26,727 nt of DNA from Mycoplasma sp. CAG:877 (GTDB taxonomy: Bacteria; Bacillota_I; Bacilli_A; RF39; UBA660), in the NCBI GenBank assembly GCA_000433455.1, contig HF992493.1, forward strand, positions 54,519-81,245. The letters run 5' to 3'. Each line of letters begins with the position of its first letter. Position 1 is the stretch's first letter. Under the pieces are notes generated by a model. The model searched no databases. It was not told the origin of the DNA and saw only the letters and a list, made by a program, of their open reading frames with translations. This document shows positions 1-7,510 of the stretch, in pieces. Made by a program: the position numbers and the translations under genes.

Positions 1-2
1 TA

Positions 3-740
3 GTTCCTTTTTATAACTTATATGTATACTTTGATATAGTAATGAAAAAAGGAATATATTTCTTACTTCTTCTTATTCCTATATATGGTATATACGTCTT
101 ATTTAAATCTTTATATAATTTGGGAAAAAGTTTTGGATATTCTGGATGGTTAATGATATTTTTACCATTTGTAATGATACCAATTATGGCGTTTAATACT
201 GCAGCTCCATATAATAATATATATTATATTGGAGAACGTAGGAAGATGAATGAAAATGTTCTTGCTGAGGATCATCAAAGAAATAAGGCAATATTAGTAA
301 CAATGCTTTCATTAATTTTTATTAGTTTTGGGGCTTTAATTTTCTTTAATTTTAAATATTTATCTATTTTATATGAAAAACAAAAAATAGTTTTAGCGGC
401 ACCTAGGATTATAGACTTTGCTAAAAGTGATCTTCAAATGAATGGTTATGTATGTTCTTATGGAGTTAATATTTATAGTGATGATGGAGTTTATTATATT
501 CCTTTTGGTCTAGTGGGTTATGATTTTGGTAGTGAATTTAATGATACTTATGGAGAGTATAAGGGATATGTTAAAGTAGAAAAAGTTCTTGGTAAGGAGT
601 CTTATTCTATATCTTTATATAATGATAAAGTAGGAATGAAGGAAGCTAAGCTAAAGAATATTAAGAGTGGTAAGACTGTTGTTGAAGAGAATTTTATTAC
701 GGAGATTCCAGAAGGAACAGTAACTTGTTATAAAAAATAG
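3..740 (+). CDS. DUF5684-type membrane protein, 5' end outside the window
   Basis: The reading frame is open from base 3, and the ATG at 42 has no Shine-Dalgarno sequence, so I read this as the 3' part of a longer gene. The codons before that ATG give a VPFYNLYVYFDI stretch, which with the following hydrophobic segments and the KSFGYSGW...FLPFVMIPIMAF region matches the pattern I know from DUF5684 domains (IPxYNxYVLxEI, then AKxFGK, then FLPFIFxPILxF). Counting from the ATG at 42, helices lie near residues 4-22, 34-52 and 87-105. The C-terminal 125 or so residues look soluble and probably extracytoplasmic, with no family I recognise. DUF5684 proteins are often found beside signal peptidase genes, but the function is unknown. 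It ends one base before the promoter of the next unit, with no terminator hairpin seen. Confidence 0.7.
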   Translation, partial: VPFYNLYVYFDIVMKKGIYFLLLLIPIYGIYVLFKSLYNLGKSFGYSGWLMIFLPFVMIPIMAFNTAAPYNNIYYIGERRKMNENVLAEDHQRNKAILVTMLSLIFISFGALIFFNFKYLSILYEKQKIVLAAPRIIDFAKSDLQMNGYVCSYGVNIYSDDGVYYIPFGLVGYDFGSEFNDTYGEYKGYVKVEKVLGKESYSISLYNDKVGMKEAKLKNIKSGKTVVEENFITEIPEGTVTCYKK

Positions 741-769
741 TTGATAAAGATTAATTTTTGTCATATAAT
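741..769 (+). promoter_or_regulatory. Sigma-A-type promoter of the T-box/Nudix/serS unit
   Basis: TTGATA at 741-746 and TATAAT at 764-769 are separated by exactly 17 bases. Transcription would start near 776, just upstream of the T-box leader. Confidence 0.75.
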
Positions 770-775
770 ATTAAC

Positions 776-970
776 AAATCAGTGATTAGAACTAATAATA
801 AGATTATTTAAGCAAAGAGAAGTCATGGTTGGTGAGAATGATGTTAAATACTTATTTATCTACTCTATAGATGAAGGTTACTTCCGGTTTAGACCGTTAT
901 CTAATTAAGTTAATAAAAGGATGGTACCGTGCTTTTTAGCACTCCTTGGTATCATCCTTTTTTGTTTTTT
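776..970 (+). ncRNA. T-box riboswitch leader, predicted serine-responsive
   Basis: The leader holds the hallmark T-box sequence AAAGGATGGTACCGTGC near 917-933 (consensus AGGGUGGNACCGCG), an upstream stem I region with AGAGAAG and GGTTGGTGAGAA elements (about 816-840), and a terminator that competes with the antiterminator. Such leaders bind uncharged tRNA through a specifier codon and the UGGN bulge, allowing readthrough when the amino acid is scarce. The serine assignment rests on serS being in the unit. Two UCU triplets followed by A, at 859-861 and 864-866, are candidate specifiers; I cannot choose between them by eye. The N of the UGGN bulge is U, which pairs best with an A discriminator or by wobble with G. 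Confidence 0.85.
915..970 (+). terminator. T-box regulatory terminator
   Basis: AAAGGATGGTACC (917-929) pairs with GGTATCATCCTTT (about 948-960), with a small inner hairpin gtgc/gcac between them, followed by a T-rich run to 970. The 5' arm is also the T-box sequence, so terminator and antiterminator exclude each other. Confidence 0.8.
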
Positions 971-983
971 GGAGGTGAATTTG

Positions 984-1415
984 ATGCCATATATAAAGAC
1001 TGGTATTGGTGTTTTAATTGAGAGTGATAATAAAATATTACTAGGACACAGAGTAAGTGATGCTTTAGACACTGGTGGTATTTATGAACCTGGTTCTTGG
1101 ACTCTTCCTGGTGGAAAGCAAGAGTATGAGGAGACTACAATTGAGGCTGGTATTAGAGAAGTAAAAGAAGAAACTAATTTAGATGTTTGTAATTTGGAGT
1201 TGTATTTTGTCTCGGATGATATATCGGAAGATAGACATTATGTAACAATTGATTATATTAGTAATTGTTTTAGTGGAGAGTTAAAGATTATGGAACCTAG
1301 TAAAATAGATGAATGGGAGTGGTTTAGTATAGACGAACTTCCAGATAATATATATTCTCCATCTAAGAAATGTATTGAATATTATATAAAAAATAAAAGT
1401 AGAAAAGAGGAATAA
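984..1415 (+). CDS. Nudix hydrolase, NUDT15-like
   Basis: This 143-residue protein is a single Nudix domain that should hydrolyse a nucleoside diphosphate linked to another group, releasing a phosphorylated product; the substrate is not readable from sequence. The Nudix box is intact: GGKQEYEE...REVKEETNL follows the G-x5-E-x7-REUxEExGU pattern. The LLGHR...GSWTLPGG lead-in and the ...HYVTIDYI...EPSKIDEWEWFSIDELP tail resemble the NUDT15/plant NUDT1 type of nucleotide pyrophosphatase. The ATG at 984 is chosen because GGAGG at 971-975 lies 8 bases upstream; an in-frame start at 921 would sit inside the T-box terminator. It ends 2 bases before serS, so both are under T-box control. Confidence 0.85.
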   Translation: MPYIKTGIGVLIESDNKILLGHRVSDALDTGGIYEPGSWTLPGGKQEYEETTIEAGIREVKEETNLDVCNLELYFVSDDISEDRHYVTIDYISNCFSGELKIMEPSKIDEWEWFSIDELPDNIYSPSKKCIEYYIKNKSRKEE

Positions 1416-1417
1416 AT

Positions 1418-2695
1418 ATGATAGATATAAAATTAATTAGAGAAAATAAGGATTTAGTAAAAGAAAATATTAAGAAGAAGTTTCAAGATGAAAAGTTAGT
1501 TTTAGTAGATGAAGTTTATGAATTGGATAAGAGAGTTCGTGCTGTTCAAACTGAAGCCGATGGATTAAAGGCAGATAAGAATAAGATGTCTAGTGAAATT
1601 GGTAAGTTAATGGCTAATAAGAATATAGATGAAGCTAATGAGTTAAAGAAGAAAATTGCTGAAAACTCTGAAAAAATTAAGGAATTAGAGGAAGAACAAG
1701 TTAAACTTAGTGCTGAAATAAGAGAAAAGATGTTAGTAATTCCACAAATTATGGATGAGAGTGTTCCTATTGGAAAAGATGATAGTTTTAATGTAGAAGT
1801 ACAAAGATTTGGAGAGGCTTTTGTACCTGAGTATGAAATTCCATATCATGCTGATATAATTGAGAGATTAAGAGGAATGGATAAAGATGCAGCTGGTAGA
1901 ACTTCTGGACAGGGATTTTATTATTTATTAGGAGATATTGCTAGACTACATGAGGCATTACTTGCATATGCAAGGGATTTTATGATTGATCATGGATTTA
2001 CTTATGCTATACCACCATTTATGATTAGAAGTGATGTTGTTACTGGTGTTATGTCTTTTCCAGAGATGGAAGCTATGATGTATAAGATTGAAGGAGAAGA
2101 CTTATACTTAATTGGTACTAGTGAACATAGTATGATTGGTAAGTTTAAAGATCAAATTATTAAAAATGAAGAATTACCAATTTGTCTTACAAGTTATTCA
2201 CCTTGTTTTAGAAAAGAAGGAGGAGCTCATGGTTTAGAGGAACGTGGATTATATAGAGTTCATCAATTTGAAAAGCAAGAAATGATAGTTATTTGTGAAC
2301 CAGAAGAGAGTATGGATTGGTATAATAAGATGTGGAAGCTTACAGTTGACTATTTTAGAAGCTTAGATGTACCAGTTAGACAATTAGAGTGTTGTTCTGG
2401 AGATTTAGCAGATTTAAAAGTTAAATCTTGTGATATAGAGGCTTGGAGTCCAAGACAACAAAAGTATTTTGAAGTAGGAAGTTGTTCAACACTTGGAGAT
2501 GCTCAAGCTAGAAGACTTGGAATACGAAAGAAGAGTGAAAAAGGAACTTACTATTTACATACATTAAATAATACAGTAGTTGCGACTCCTAGAGGATTAA
2601 TTGCTTTTATAGAGAATAATTATCAAGAAGATGGAAGTATTAAAATACCTAAAGTTTTACAACCATATATGGGTGGAAAAGAAGTTATTAAATAA
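1418..2695 (+). CDS. serS: Seryl-tRNA synthetase
   Basis: This class II synthetase activates serine with ATP and charges tRNA-Ser in the cytosol. At 425 residues it has the usual length. The first 110 or so residues form the charged tRNA-binding coiled-coil arm. The catalytic core follows with a TSE motif (GTSEHSM), motif 2 at F264-R265-x-E267 leading to GLYRVHQFEKQEM, and motif 3 around ATPRGLIAFIENN with Arg392. The tail ends PKVLQPYMGG. Several core positions differ from the common bacterial form (usual TAE, [20 protein letters not shown]), and the GGAHG...VHQFEK and EVGSCSTLGDAQARRL segments recall the archaeal/eukaryotic-like SerRS group. It is preceded by an AGAGGAA ribosome site and followed directly by a terminator. 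Confidence 0.96.
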   Translation: MIDIKLIRENKDLVKENIKKKFQDEKLVLVDEVYELDKRVRAVQTEADGLKADKNKMSSEIGKLMANKNIDEANELKKKIAENSEKIKELEEEQVKLSAEIREKMLVIPQIMDESVPIGKDDSFNVEVQRFGEAFVPEYEIPYHADIIERLRGMDKDAAGRTSGQGFYYLLGDIARLHEALLAYARDFMIDHGFTYAIPPFMIRSDVVTGVMSFPEMEAMMYKIEGEDLYLIGTSEHSMIGKFKDQIIKNEELPICLTSYSPCFRKEGGAHGLEERGLYRVHQFEKQEMIVICEPEESMDWYNKMWKLTVDYFRSLDVPVRQLECCSGDLADLKVKSCDIEAWSPRQQKYFEVGSCSTLGDAQARRLGIRKKSEKGTYYLHTLNNTVVATPRGLIAFIENNYQEDGSIKIPKVLQPYMGGKEVIK

Positions 2696-2720
2696 TAGAG
2701 TTTGGCTCTATTATTTTTTT
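2691..2720 (+). terminator. Intrinsic terminator of the Nudix-serS unit
   Basis: A perfect 10-bp hairpin, AATAATAGAG with CTCTATTATT around a TTTGG loop, is followed by a T run. The 5' arm contains the serS stop codon. Confidence 0.85.
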
Positions 2721-2749
2721 GTGATAAAATATTTTTAGGATGTGATTAG

Positions 2750-3448
2750 ATGGCTTTTTTAATAGGAATAATTATTTTTATAGTTTTTGTAGCAGGATGT
2801 ATTGTAGGTCTTAGACAAAGAATTAGAGCTTTTTGTTTAAAGTATTTTCATACTACTGATATTAAGAGTGTTATAGAAAGAGCTGAGATTGAGGATCAAG
2901 AGTTACCTAAATCTTTATCAAGTATGGATAGTATTTATTTAGATCAGATAAATAGAGATTTTCCAGGAATAAATATTAATGAATTAAAAAGTATGTGTAG
3001 AGAGACTATTTTTAATATTTTTAGAGCAATAGATGAAGAGGATAGTAGTATTGTTAATGATAGTGTTAAAGAGTTAGTTAAGAATAAGATTTCTGATAAT
3101 AAGGGTAAAAGTATTAAACATGATAATTTAAATATTCATAAAGTTGTTATATCAAGATATGAGAATAATAATGGTGTTGCTACAATACATTTTGGTTGTA
3201 GTTTTGAATATTATTATAGTGAGAGTAATAAGATTAGAAAGAAGGTTCAAGATAGGGCTATGATTGACTTTGTCTATATTATAGATGAAAGTAAGGTCCC
3301 TATTTCTAAGAAAAATTTAGGCCTTAATTGTCCTAACTGTGGTTCACCACTTAATTTTGTTGGAGAAAAGATATGTAGTTATTGTAAAACTCCTATTCTT
3401 GATATTGTTAAGAGAGTTTGGGTGTGTAATAGTGTTAAATTTTACTAA
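2750..3448 (+). CDS. Membrane-anchored Tim44-like protein with C-terminal zinc ribbon
   Basis: The 232-residue protein starts with one membrane helix (about residues 2-22), followed by a basic stretch. The middle region (about 55-185) has the look of a Tim44-like/NTF2-fold domain, with ...NIFRAIDEEDSS..., then HKVVISRYENNNGVATIHFGC and RAMIDFVYII strands. A zinc ribbon of the CPNC...CSYC type uses Cys194, 197, 209 and 212. Bacterial proteins pairing a Tim44-like domain with a zinc ribbon are known only as putative membrane-associated proteins of unclear role. The ATG at 2750 is preceded by AGGATGTGAT, close to the ideal AGGAGGTGAT, 3 bases away. It sits directly before the YdjG/H/I-like genes and shares their zinc-ribbon theme, suggesting it works with them; that link is inference. 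Confidence 0.65.
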   Translation: MAFLIGIIIFIVFVAGCIVGLRQRIRAFCLKYFHTTDIKSVIERAEIEDQELPKSLSSMDSIYLDQINRDFPGININELKSMCRETIFNIFRAIDEEDSSIVNDSVKELVKNKISDNKGKSIKHDNLNIHKVVISRYENNNGVATIHFGCSFEYYYSESNKIRKKVQDRAMIDFVYIIDESKVPISKKNLGLNCPNCGSPLNFVGEKICSYCKTPILDIVKRVWVCNSVKFY

Positions 3449-3466
3449 TTTGTATTAGTAAATTTA
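3441..3466 (+). terminator. Weak terminator or 3' hairpin
   Basis: TTTACTAAT and ATTAGTAAA form a perfect 9-bp AT-rich stem around TTGT, containing the stop codon of the preceding gene. The following T tract is short and broken, so termination may be partial. Confidence 0.4.
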
Positions 3467-3473
3467 GTTTATA

Positions 3474-3482
3474 TGTTATAAT
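3474..3482 (+). promoter_or_regulatory. Extended -10 promoter before the YdjG-like gene
   Basis: TGT-TATAAT is an extended -10 element (TGn plus TATAAT at 3477-3482). No good -35 hexamer is visible at 17 bases. Confidence 0.4.
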
Positions 3483-3501
3483 TAAATTGTAGTATTATGA
3501 T

Positions 3502-3511
3502 GGGATGTGAT
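3502..3511 (+). promoter_or_regulatory. Ribosome binding site deciding a TTG start
   Basis: GGGATGTGAT matches AGGAGGTGAT at 8 of 10 positions and ends 4 bases before the TTG at 3516. An upstream in-frame GTG at 3507 lies inside this site and cannot be the start if the site is used. Confidence 0.55.
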
Positions 3512-3515
3512 AAGT

Positions 3516-4580
3516 TTGGGTGTTTTGGACAATAAATGTCCGGCCTGTGGTGCAAAAATTACTTTTAATCCAAAGAATCAAATGTGGGATTGCGAATATT
3601 GTGGTAGTAAGTTTACATTAGAAGAAATGCAAAAACATGAAAATGCTAGTAATGAGAAAGTCAATGCTAAAACAGGTGATAATAAAGTCAAAAAGGATAC
3701 AACTGATGGTGTTTCTTTAGATGTTTATCGTTGTGAAAACTGTGGAGCAGAGATTGTTGCTGATGAGACGGTTACAGCTACTTTTTGTGTATATTGTGGT
3801 AGTACAGCTATTTTAAAAGATAAGATAGATGATGGGGTAATACCTAATTTGATAATACCTTTTAAGAATGTTAAGGATGATGCTATTACAGCTTTTAAAA
3901 AGCTATATAAGAATAAACTATTAGTACCAAAGAGTTTTAAAAGTCAAAAAAATATTGAGAAAATTACTGGTGTTTATATACCATTTTGGGCATATGATTT
4001 GACTGGTGATGGTAATATTTCGTTTAATGCTAGTGATACTAGGTATTGGAGTGATTCACAATATGATTATACTGAGATATCAAGGTACTTAGTTGAAAAA
4101 AGTGGACATTTTGAATATGATAAAGTTCTTGCTGATGCTTCTTCAAGATTTGCTGATGATTTAATGGATTCACTTGAACCATTTAATTATAATGATTTAG
4201 TTGAATATAATCATGCATATTTATCAGGATTTTTTGCTGAGAAGTATGATGCTTTGGAAGATGCTTGTTTAGAAAGAGCAGAAGATAGAAGTATGAATAC
4301 ATGTGTTAGTCTTGTATCTAATTCAATTCCACATCAGTCTAAAACAGTACAACATAATGACATTAAAATTACAAAAAATAATTCTTATTATCTTATGCTT
4401 CCAGTATGGATGCTTAATGTAAAATATAGAGATAAAATGTATACTTTTGCTATGAATGGACAGACAGGTAAGATTATTGGTAATTTACCTGTTGGTATAA
4501 AAGAGACAATTATTGCTAGTGTTTTAGTATTTGTTGGTCTATTTTTAATAGCAACATTAATTGTATATTTTGTTTCATAG
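3516..4580 (+). CDS. YdjG-like protein: two zinc ribbons and a C-terminal membrane helix
   Basis: This 354-residue protein has two TFIIB-type zinc ribbons: Cys8/11/26/29 (CPACG...CEYCG) and Cys73/76/91/94 (CENCG...CVYCG). A large middle domain carries the PNLIIPFK and GVYIPFWAYDL segments, followed by a membrane helix at the extreme C-terminus (about 332-354). This layout matches B. subtilis YdjG, which with YdjH and YdjI forms the membrane assembly that recruits PspA under envelope stress. The two following genes match YdjH and YdjI in order, which strengthens the call. The TTG start is favoured over the GTG at 3507 by Shine-Dalgarno position. The next gene starts 10 bases downstream. What the ribbons bind besides zinc is not known to me. 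Confidence 0.8.
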   Translation: MGVLDNKCPACGAKITFNPKNQMWDCEYCGSKFTLEEMQKHENASNEKVNAKTGDNKVKKDTTDGVSLDVYRCENCGAEIVADETVTATFCVYCGSTAILKDKIDDGVIPNLIIPFKNVKDDAITAFKKLYKNKLLVPKSFKSQKNIEKITGVYIPFWAYDLTGDGNISFNASDTRYWSDSQYDYTEISRYLVEKSGHFEYDKVLADASSRFADDLMDSLEPFNYNDLVEYNHAYLSGFFAEKYDALEDACLERAEDRSMNTCVSLVSNSIPHQSKTVQHNDIKITKNNSYYLMLPVWMLNVKYRDKMYTFAMNGQTGKIIGNLPVGIKETIIASVLVFVGLFLIATLIVYFVS

Positions 4581-4590
4581 GAGAATAAGT

Positions 4591-5496
4591 ATGAAGAGAA
4601 TAATGGTTTTAATAATTACTTTTGTAATTTGTTGTTTTAGTTTTAATGTTTTTGCTAGTACTAATTATCAGGTTAGAACTGAGGATAATTTAGGAGTTCC
4701 TAGTTATATTCAAGTTACTGATGAGAATAAAGATTCAATTTTAAGTACACCACTTGTTGACTCATCTGAGAAAGTGTATGACTTTGCAGATAAGTTTAAT
4801 GATAGTGAAGAGAATTATTTATATGATAAAATCTTAACATTTACTGATAAATATTCTATGGATATGCTAATAGTTACTATTGATGAAAATCCTAAGAATA
4901 GTGCTTTATCTTATGCACAAGATTTTTATGATTATAATACTTTTGGTATTGGAGATACTAATGATGGTATTTTAATACTATTTGATTTTGCTACTAGGAA
5001 TGTTCAAATTGTAACTACTGGTTCAGCTATTAGAATGTATACTGATGTACGTATTGATATTATTTTAGATAATGTATTTAAATATATGGATGGAGATTAT
5101 TATCAAGCAGCTTGTGAGTTTGTTAGTAGTGCAAGTTCTTATGCTGATATTGGTTTTCCAAATGAAGATGGATCTGAACCTAAGCCAACTGGTTTTGATA
5201 AGTTTAGTATATTACCATGGTCTGGTATTTTGATATTTTCTATAGTTACAACTATCATAATTATGATTGTTTGGGTTCTTTCTAATAAGCTGGTTAGAAA
5301 GGCAACCTCTTCTAGACAATTTTTAAGAGAAGATAGTGTAAAAATAAATTTAATTAAGGAAACATTTTTAGGAACTTCTGTGACTAAAACTAAAAGAGTT
5401 AATAATTCTAACTCTGGAGGAGGTCACTCTGGTGGTAGTTCTACTAGTACAGGAAGTTCTGGTGTTAGTCACGGTGGTGGCGGAAGAAGTTTTTAA
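4591..5496 (+). CDS. YdjH-like TPM-domain membrane protein
   Basis: A signal peptide (residues 1-22, MKRIMVLIITFVICCFSFNVFA) leads into a TPM domain (about 56-190) with VYDFADKFNDSEENYLYDKI, ...YSMDMLIVTID..., YAQDFYDYNTFGIGDTNDGILIL and the NVQIVTTGSA strand. A membrane helix follows near 218-240, then a cytoplasmic tail ending in Gly/Ser-rich sequence (GGGHSGGSS...GGGGRSF), typical of TPM membrane proteins. The family is also called TPM_phosphatase, but enzymatic activity is doubtful in bacteria. The ATG at 4591 is preceded by GGAG; starting at 4561 would overlap the upstream gene and spoil the signal peptide. As the middle gene of the YdjG/H/I-like trio it probably forms a membrane complex with its neighbours. 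Confidence 0.82.
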   Translation: MKRIMVLIITFVICCFSFNVFASTNYQVRTEDNLGVPSYIQVTDENKDSILSTPLVDSSEKVYDFADKFNDSEENYLYDKILTFTDKYSMDMLIVTIDENPKNSALSYAQDFYDYNTFGIGDTNDGILILFDFATRNVQIVTTGSAIRMYTDVRIDIILDNVFKYMDGDYYQAACEFVSSASSYADIGFPNEDGSEPKPTGFDKFSILPWSGILIFSIVTTIIIMIVWVLSNKLVRKATSSRQFLREDSVKINLIKETFLGTSVTKTKRVNNSNSGGGHSGGSSTSTGSSGVSHGGGGRSF

Positions 5497-5521
5497 AATT
5501 TAAAAAAAGAGGAGTGTTTAT

Positions 5522-6616
5522 ATGGGTTTAATTAAAGCAGCAGTTACTGCAGCTACTAGTACTTTACATGATCAATGGAAAGATTATATTAAGTGCGATG
5601 ATTTAGGACAAGAAATATTGATGAAGAGAGTTTCTACTCCTAATGGTATTATTTCAAAGGATAGTGCTATTCAGGTATCTCCTGGACAAATAGCAGTTAT
5701 TTTTCAAAGTGGACAAATTTTAGATGCGACAGCTGAGCCTGGTATCTTTACATTTGATCAATCATCTTCACCATCTTTCTTTGCAGGACAATTTGGACCT
5801 GTGTTTAAAGAATGGTGGGCACGTTTTGTTTACAATGGTGGAACAAGCAAAGAACAAGCAATATTTTATATTAATGCTAAAGAGATAATGGATAATAAAT
5901 TTGGAACACCAGCACCAATTCCATTTCAAGATTGGTCTCATCCAATTCCAAATCAAATGACTAATACACTTACACCTTTAAGGGTTGAAGTTAAGTGTTT
6001 TGGTAAATATACATTTAAGATTTCTGATCCAGCATTATTTATGTCTAGAATTGCTGGTACAGCTGAAGAATATAGAAAAGATGAAATAGTTGAACAAATG
6101 AGATCAGAAGTTATTGGAGCTTTCCAAAAAGTCTTAAATGAATTAGGTAACTCTGAACATAAAGTACCAGTTTTAGAATTACCAAGTAGTACTGATATAA
6201 TTAAGAAAACAATGGATGAGAAAGTATTCGATCAACCAATTCGTGATCGTGGTATGAATATCGTAGGATTTGTTGTTGAATCAGTTACATTGGATGAAGA
6301 ATCTAATAAGAAAATTGATAATTATGAATTATCATCTAATAGTTTTATGCAACAAGGTACACTTACAGGAGCTTATGCTCAAGCAGTTAAAGATGCTGCT
6401 AATAACGAAGCTGGAGCTGCTAATGGATTTGTAGGTGTTGGTATGATGAATATGGCATCAGGTGGAATGATTGGTGGAGCTGCTACTAATGCTTTCAATA
6501 ATCAAGGAACAACAATGAATCAAGGAAATGTTACAACTGGTAAGTTCTGTCCAAATTGTGGAAGTCCAGTAAATGGTGGTAATTTCTGTACAAATTGTGG
6601 AAATAAATTAAATTAA
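5522..6616 (+). CDS. YdjI-like SPFH-domain protein with C-terminal zinc ribbon
   Basis: The 364-residue protein opens with an amphipathic segment, then an SPFH/band-7-like core (about 30-270). Recognisable parts are VSPGQIAVIFQSGQI, EPGIFTFDQSSSPSFF, the ...NTLTPLRVEVKCFGKYTFKISDPALFM strand region, and the RDRGMNIVGFVVESVTLDEES end. A Gly/Ala/Asn-rich linker leads to a zinc ribbon with Cys343/346/356/359. This is the layout of the B. subtilis YdjI family (older annotations 'virion core protein'), the scaffold that in Bacillus links PspA to the membrane through YdjG/YdjH. AGAGGAG precedes the ATG by 8 bases. It closes the operon and is followed by a strong terminator. No pspA/liaH-type coiled-coil gene is in the window. 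Confidence 0.9.
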   Translation: MGLIKAAVTAATSTLHDQWKDYIKCDDLGQEILMKRVSTPNGIISKDSAIQVSPGQIAVIFQSGQILDATAEPGIFTFDQSSSPSFFAGQFGPVFKEWWARFVYNGGTSKEQAIFYINAKEIMDNKFGTPAPIPFQDWSHPIPNQMTNTLTPLRVEVKCFGKYTFKISDPALFMSRIAGTAEEYRKDEIVEQMRSEVIGAFQKVLNELGNSEHKVPVLELPSSTDIIKKTMDEKVFDQPIRDRGMNIVGFVVESVTLDEESNKKIDNYELSSNSFMQQGTLTGAYAQAVKDAANNEAGAANGFVGVGMMNMASGGMIGGAATNAFNNQGTTMNQGNVTTGKFCPNCGSPVNGGNFCTNCGNKLN

Positions 6617-6620
6617 AGAT

Positions 6621-6643
6621 AACGGCTTTAGCCGTTTTTTTTT
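6621..6643 (+). terminator. Intrinsic terminator after the YdjG/H/I-like operon
   Basis: AACGGC and GCCGTT form a GC-containing stem around TTTA, followed by nine T residues. Confidence 0.9.
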
Positions 6644-6770
6644 CGAAAAAATGTATAAAATATAGTCTTTTTTCTCATAACTAAAGTAAGAGAGAGGACT
6701 GGTAAATTTGACAAATCACTGTAAATCTGGTAAAATAGGTAACTGTCACGTGAACAAAGAGGTGTTTGAA

Positions 6771-7463
6771 ATGTTTTATGACAAGCAACAAGCTATTAAT
6801 GCTTGTTCAGAGGAGCCGTCGCTGATTTTTAATCTTATTAAACTTGGTTACTTTGATGTAATAGAAACTTTGATAGATAAAAATAAAGTAGACGCAAATA
6901 TTTGTGATGGTGCAGATAATGATATTGTTATTAGATTGTTAAAAGCAAAACAATATGATTTAGTACTTCGCTTAATGAAAAAGAGAAGTTGGGATGTAAA
7001 CCATCAAAATTATGATGGAGATACATTTGGACATATTTTAGCTTGTGATAGCTCAGTCGCAGCTGTTAGAGTTATGGAACAACTTATGAAAAATAAAAAT
7101 TATCTTCCAAATATAAAAAATAAAAAAGGTGAGACTGTTTTAGATAAAGCAGTTAATAATAATTTTACACTTACAGCATTTAAGATATTAGAGGATAAAA
7201 GGTTTAATAATATAGATATTTCATCTTTCAAAAAACTATGTAATGTTTGTGTAAATAATGTTTCTTATGGTAAGTATTCTAGACTTAATAACTTAGAGAT
7301 TATAGTTGAGAACTTAGAGAAAAAAGAATTAGTTCCAAGTATGGAAAAAGTAGTAGATAGAATAGTAGAATGCTTGGATGATATAAAGAGTGAATTAGTT
7401 AAGAAAAATCGTTTTTCAACATTAGATAAAATTATTAATTCAACGTTAGAAGCAACTGTTTAG
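6771..7463 (+). CDS. Ankyrin-repeat-like protein
   Basis: This 230-residue cytoplasmic protein looks like a stack of short helical pairs of ankyrin type. Examples are LIFNLIKLGYFDVIETLIDKNK followed by VDANICDG, YDLVLRLMKKRS followed by WDVNHQNYDGDTFGHILA, and PNIKNKKGETVLDKAV. About four repeats are visible to residue 135; the C-terminal 90 residues are helical and not recognisable as repeats. Ankyrin repeats bind other proteins; the partner is unknown. The ATG at 6771 is chosen because AGAGGTG at 6758-6764 lies 6 bases upstream. In-frame TTG at 6708 and GTG at 6750 would add up to 21 residues with an odd, Cys/His-rich sequence. It has its own terminators on both sides, so it is probably transcribed alone. 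Confidence 0.65.
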   Translation: MFYDKQQAINACSEEPSLIFNLIKLGYFDVIETLIDKNKVDANICDGADNDIVIRLLKAKQYDLVLRLMKKRSWDVNHQNYDGDTFGHILACDSSVAAVRVMEQLMKNKNYLPNIKNKKGETVLDKAVNNNFTLTAFKILEDKRFNNIDISSFKKLCNVCVNNVSYGKYSRLNNLEIIVENLEKKELVPSMEKVVDRIVECLDDIKSELVKKNRFSTLDKIINSTLEATV

Positions 7464-7471
7464 TTGCTTTT
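7450..7471 (+). terminator. Intrinsic terminator of the ankyrin-like gene
   Basis: AAGCAACT and AGTTGCTT form an 8-bp stem around GTTT, then a short T run. The stop codon lies in the loop and the start of the 3' arm. Confidence 0.75.
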
Positions 7472-7492
7472 TACTTTGTGCTTTTATATAAT
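7464..7492 (+). promoter_or_regulatory. Promoter of the winged-helix helical-repeat gene
   Basis: TTGCTT (7464-7469) and TATAAT (7487-7492) are 17 bases apart. The -35 lies within the preceding terminator, and the predicted transcript would start almost at the ribosome site. Confidence 0.5.
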
Positions 7493-7510
7493 AAAGCTAG
7501 GTGGTGGGTT

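Noticed and set aside
5768..5956. 62-codon minus-strand open frame
   Set aside because: Lies entirely inside the SPFH-protein gene, has no ribosome site and no protein-like features.
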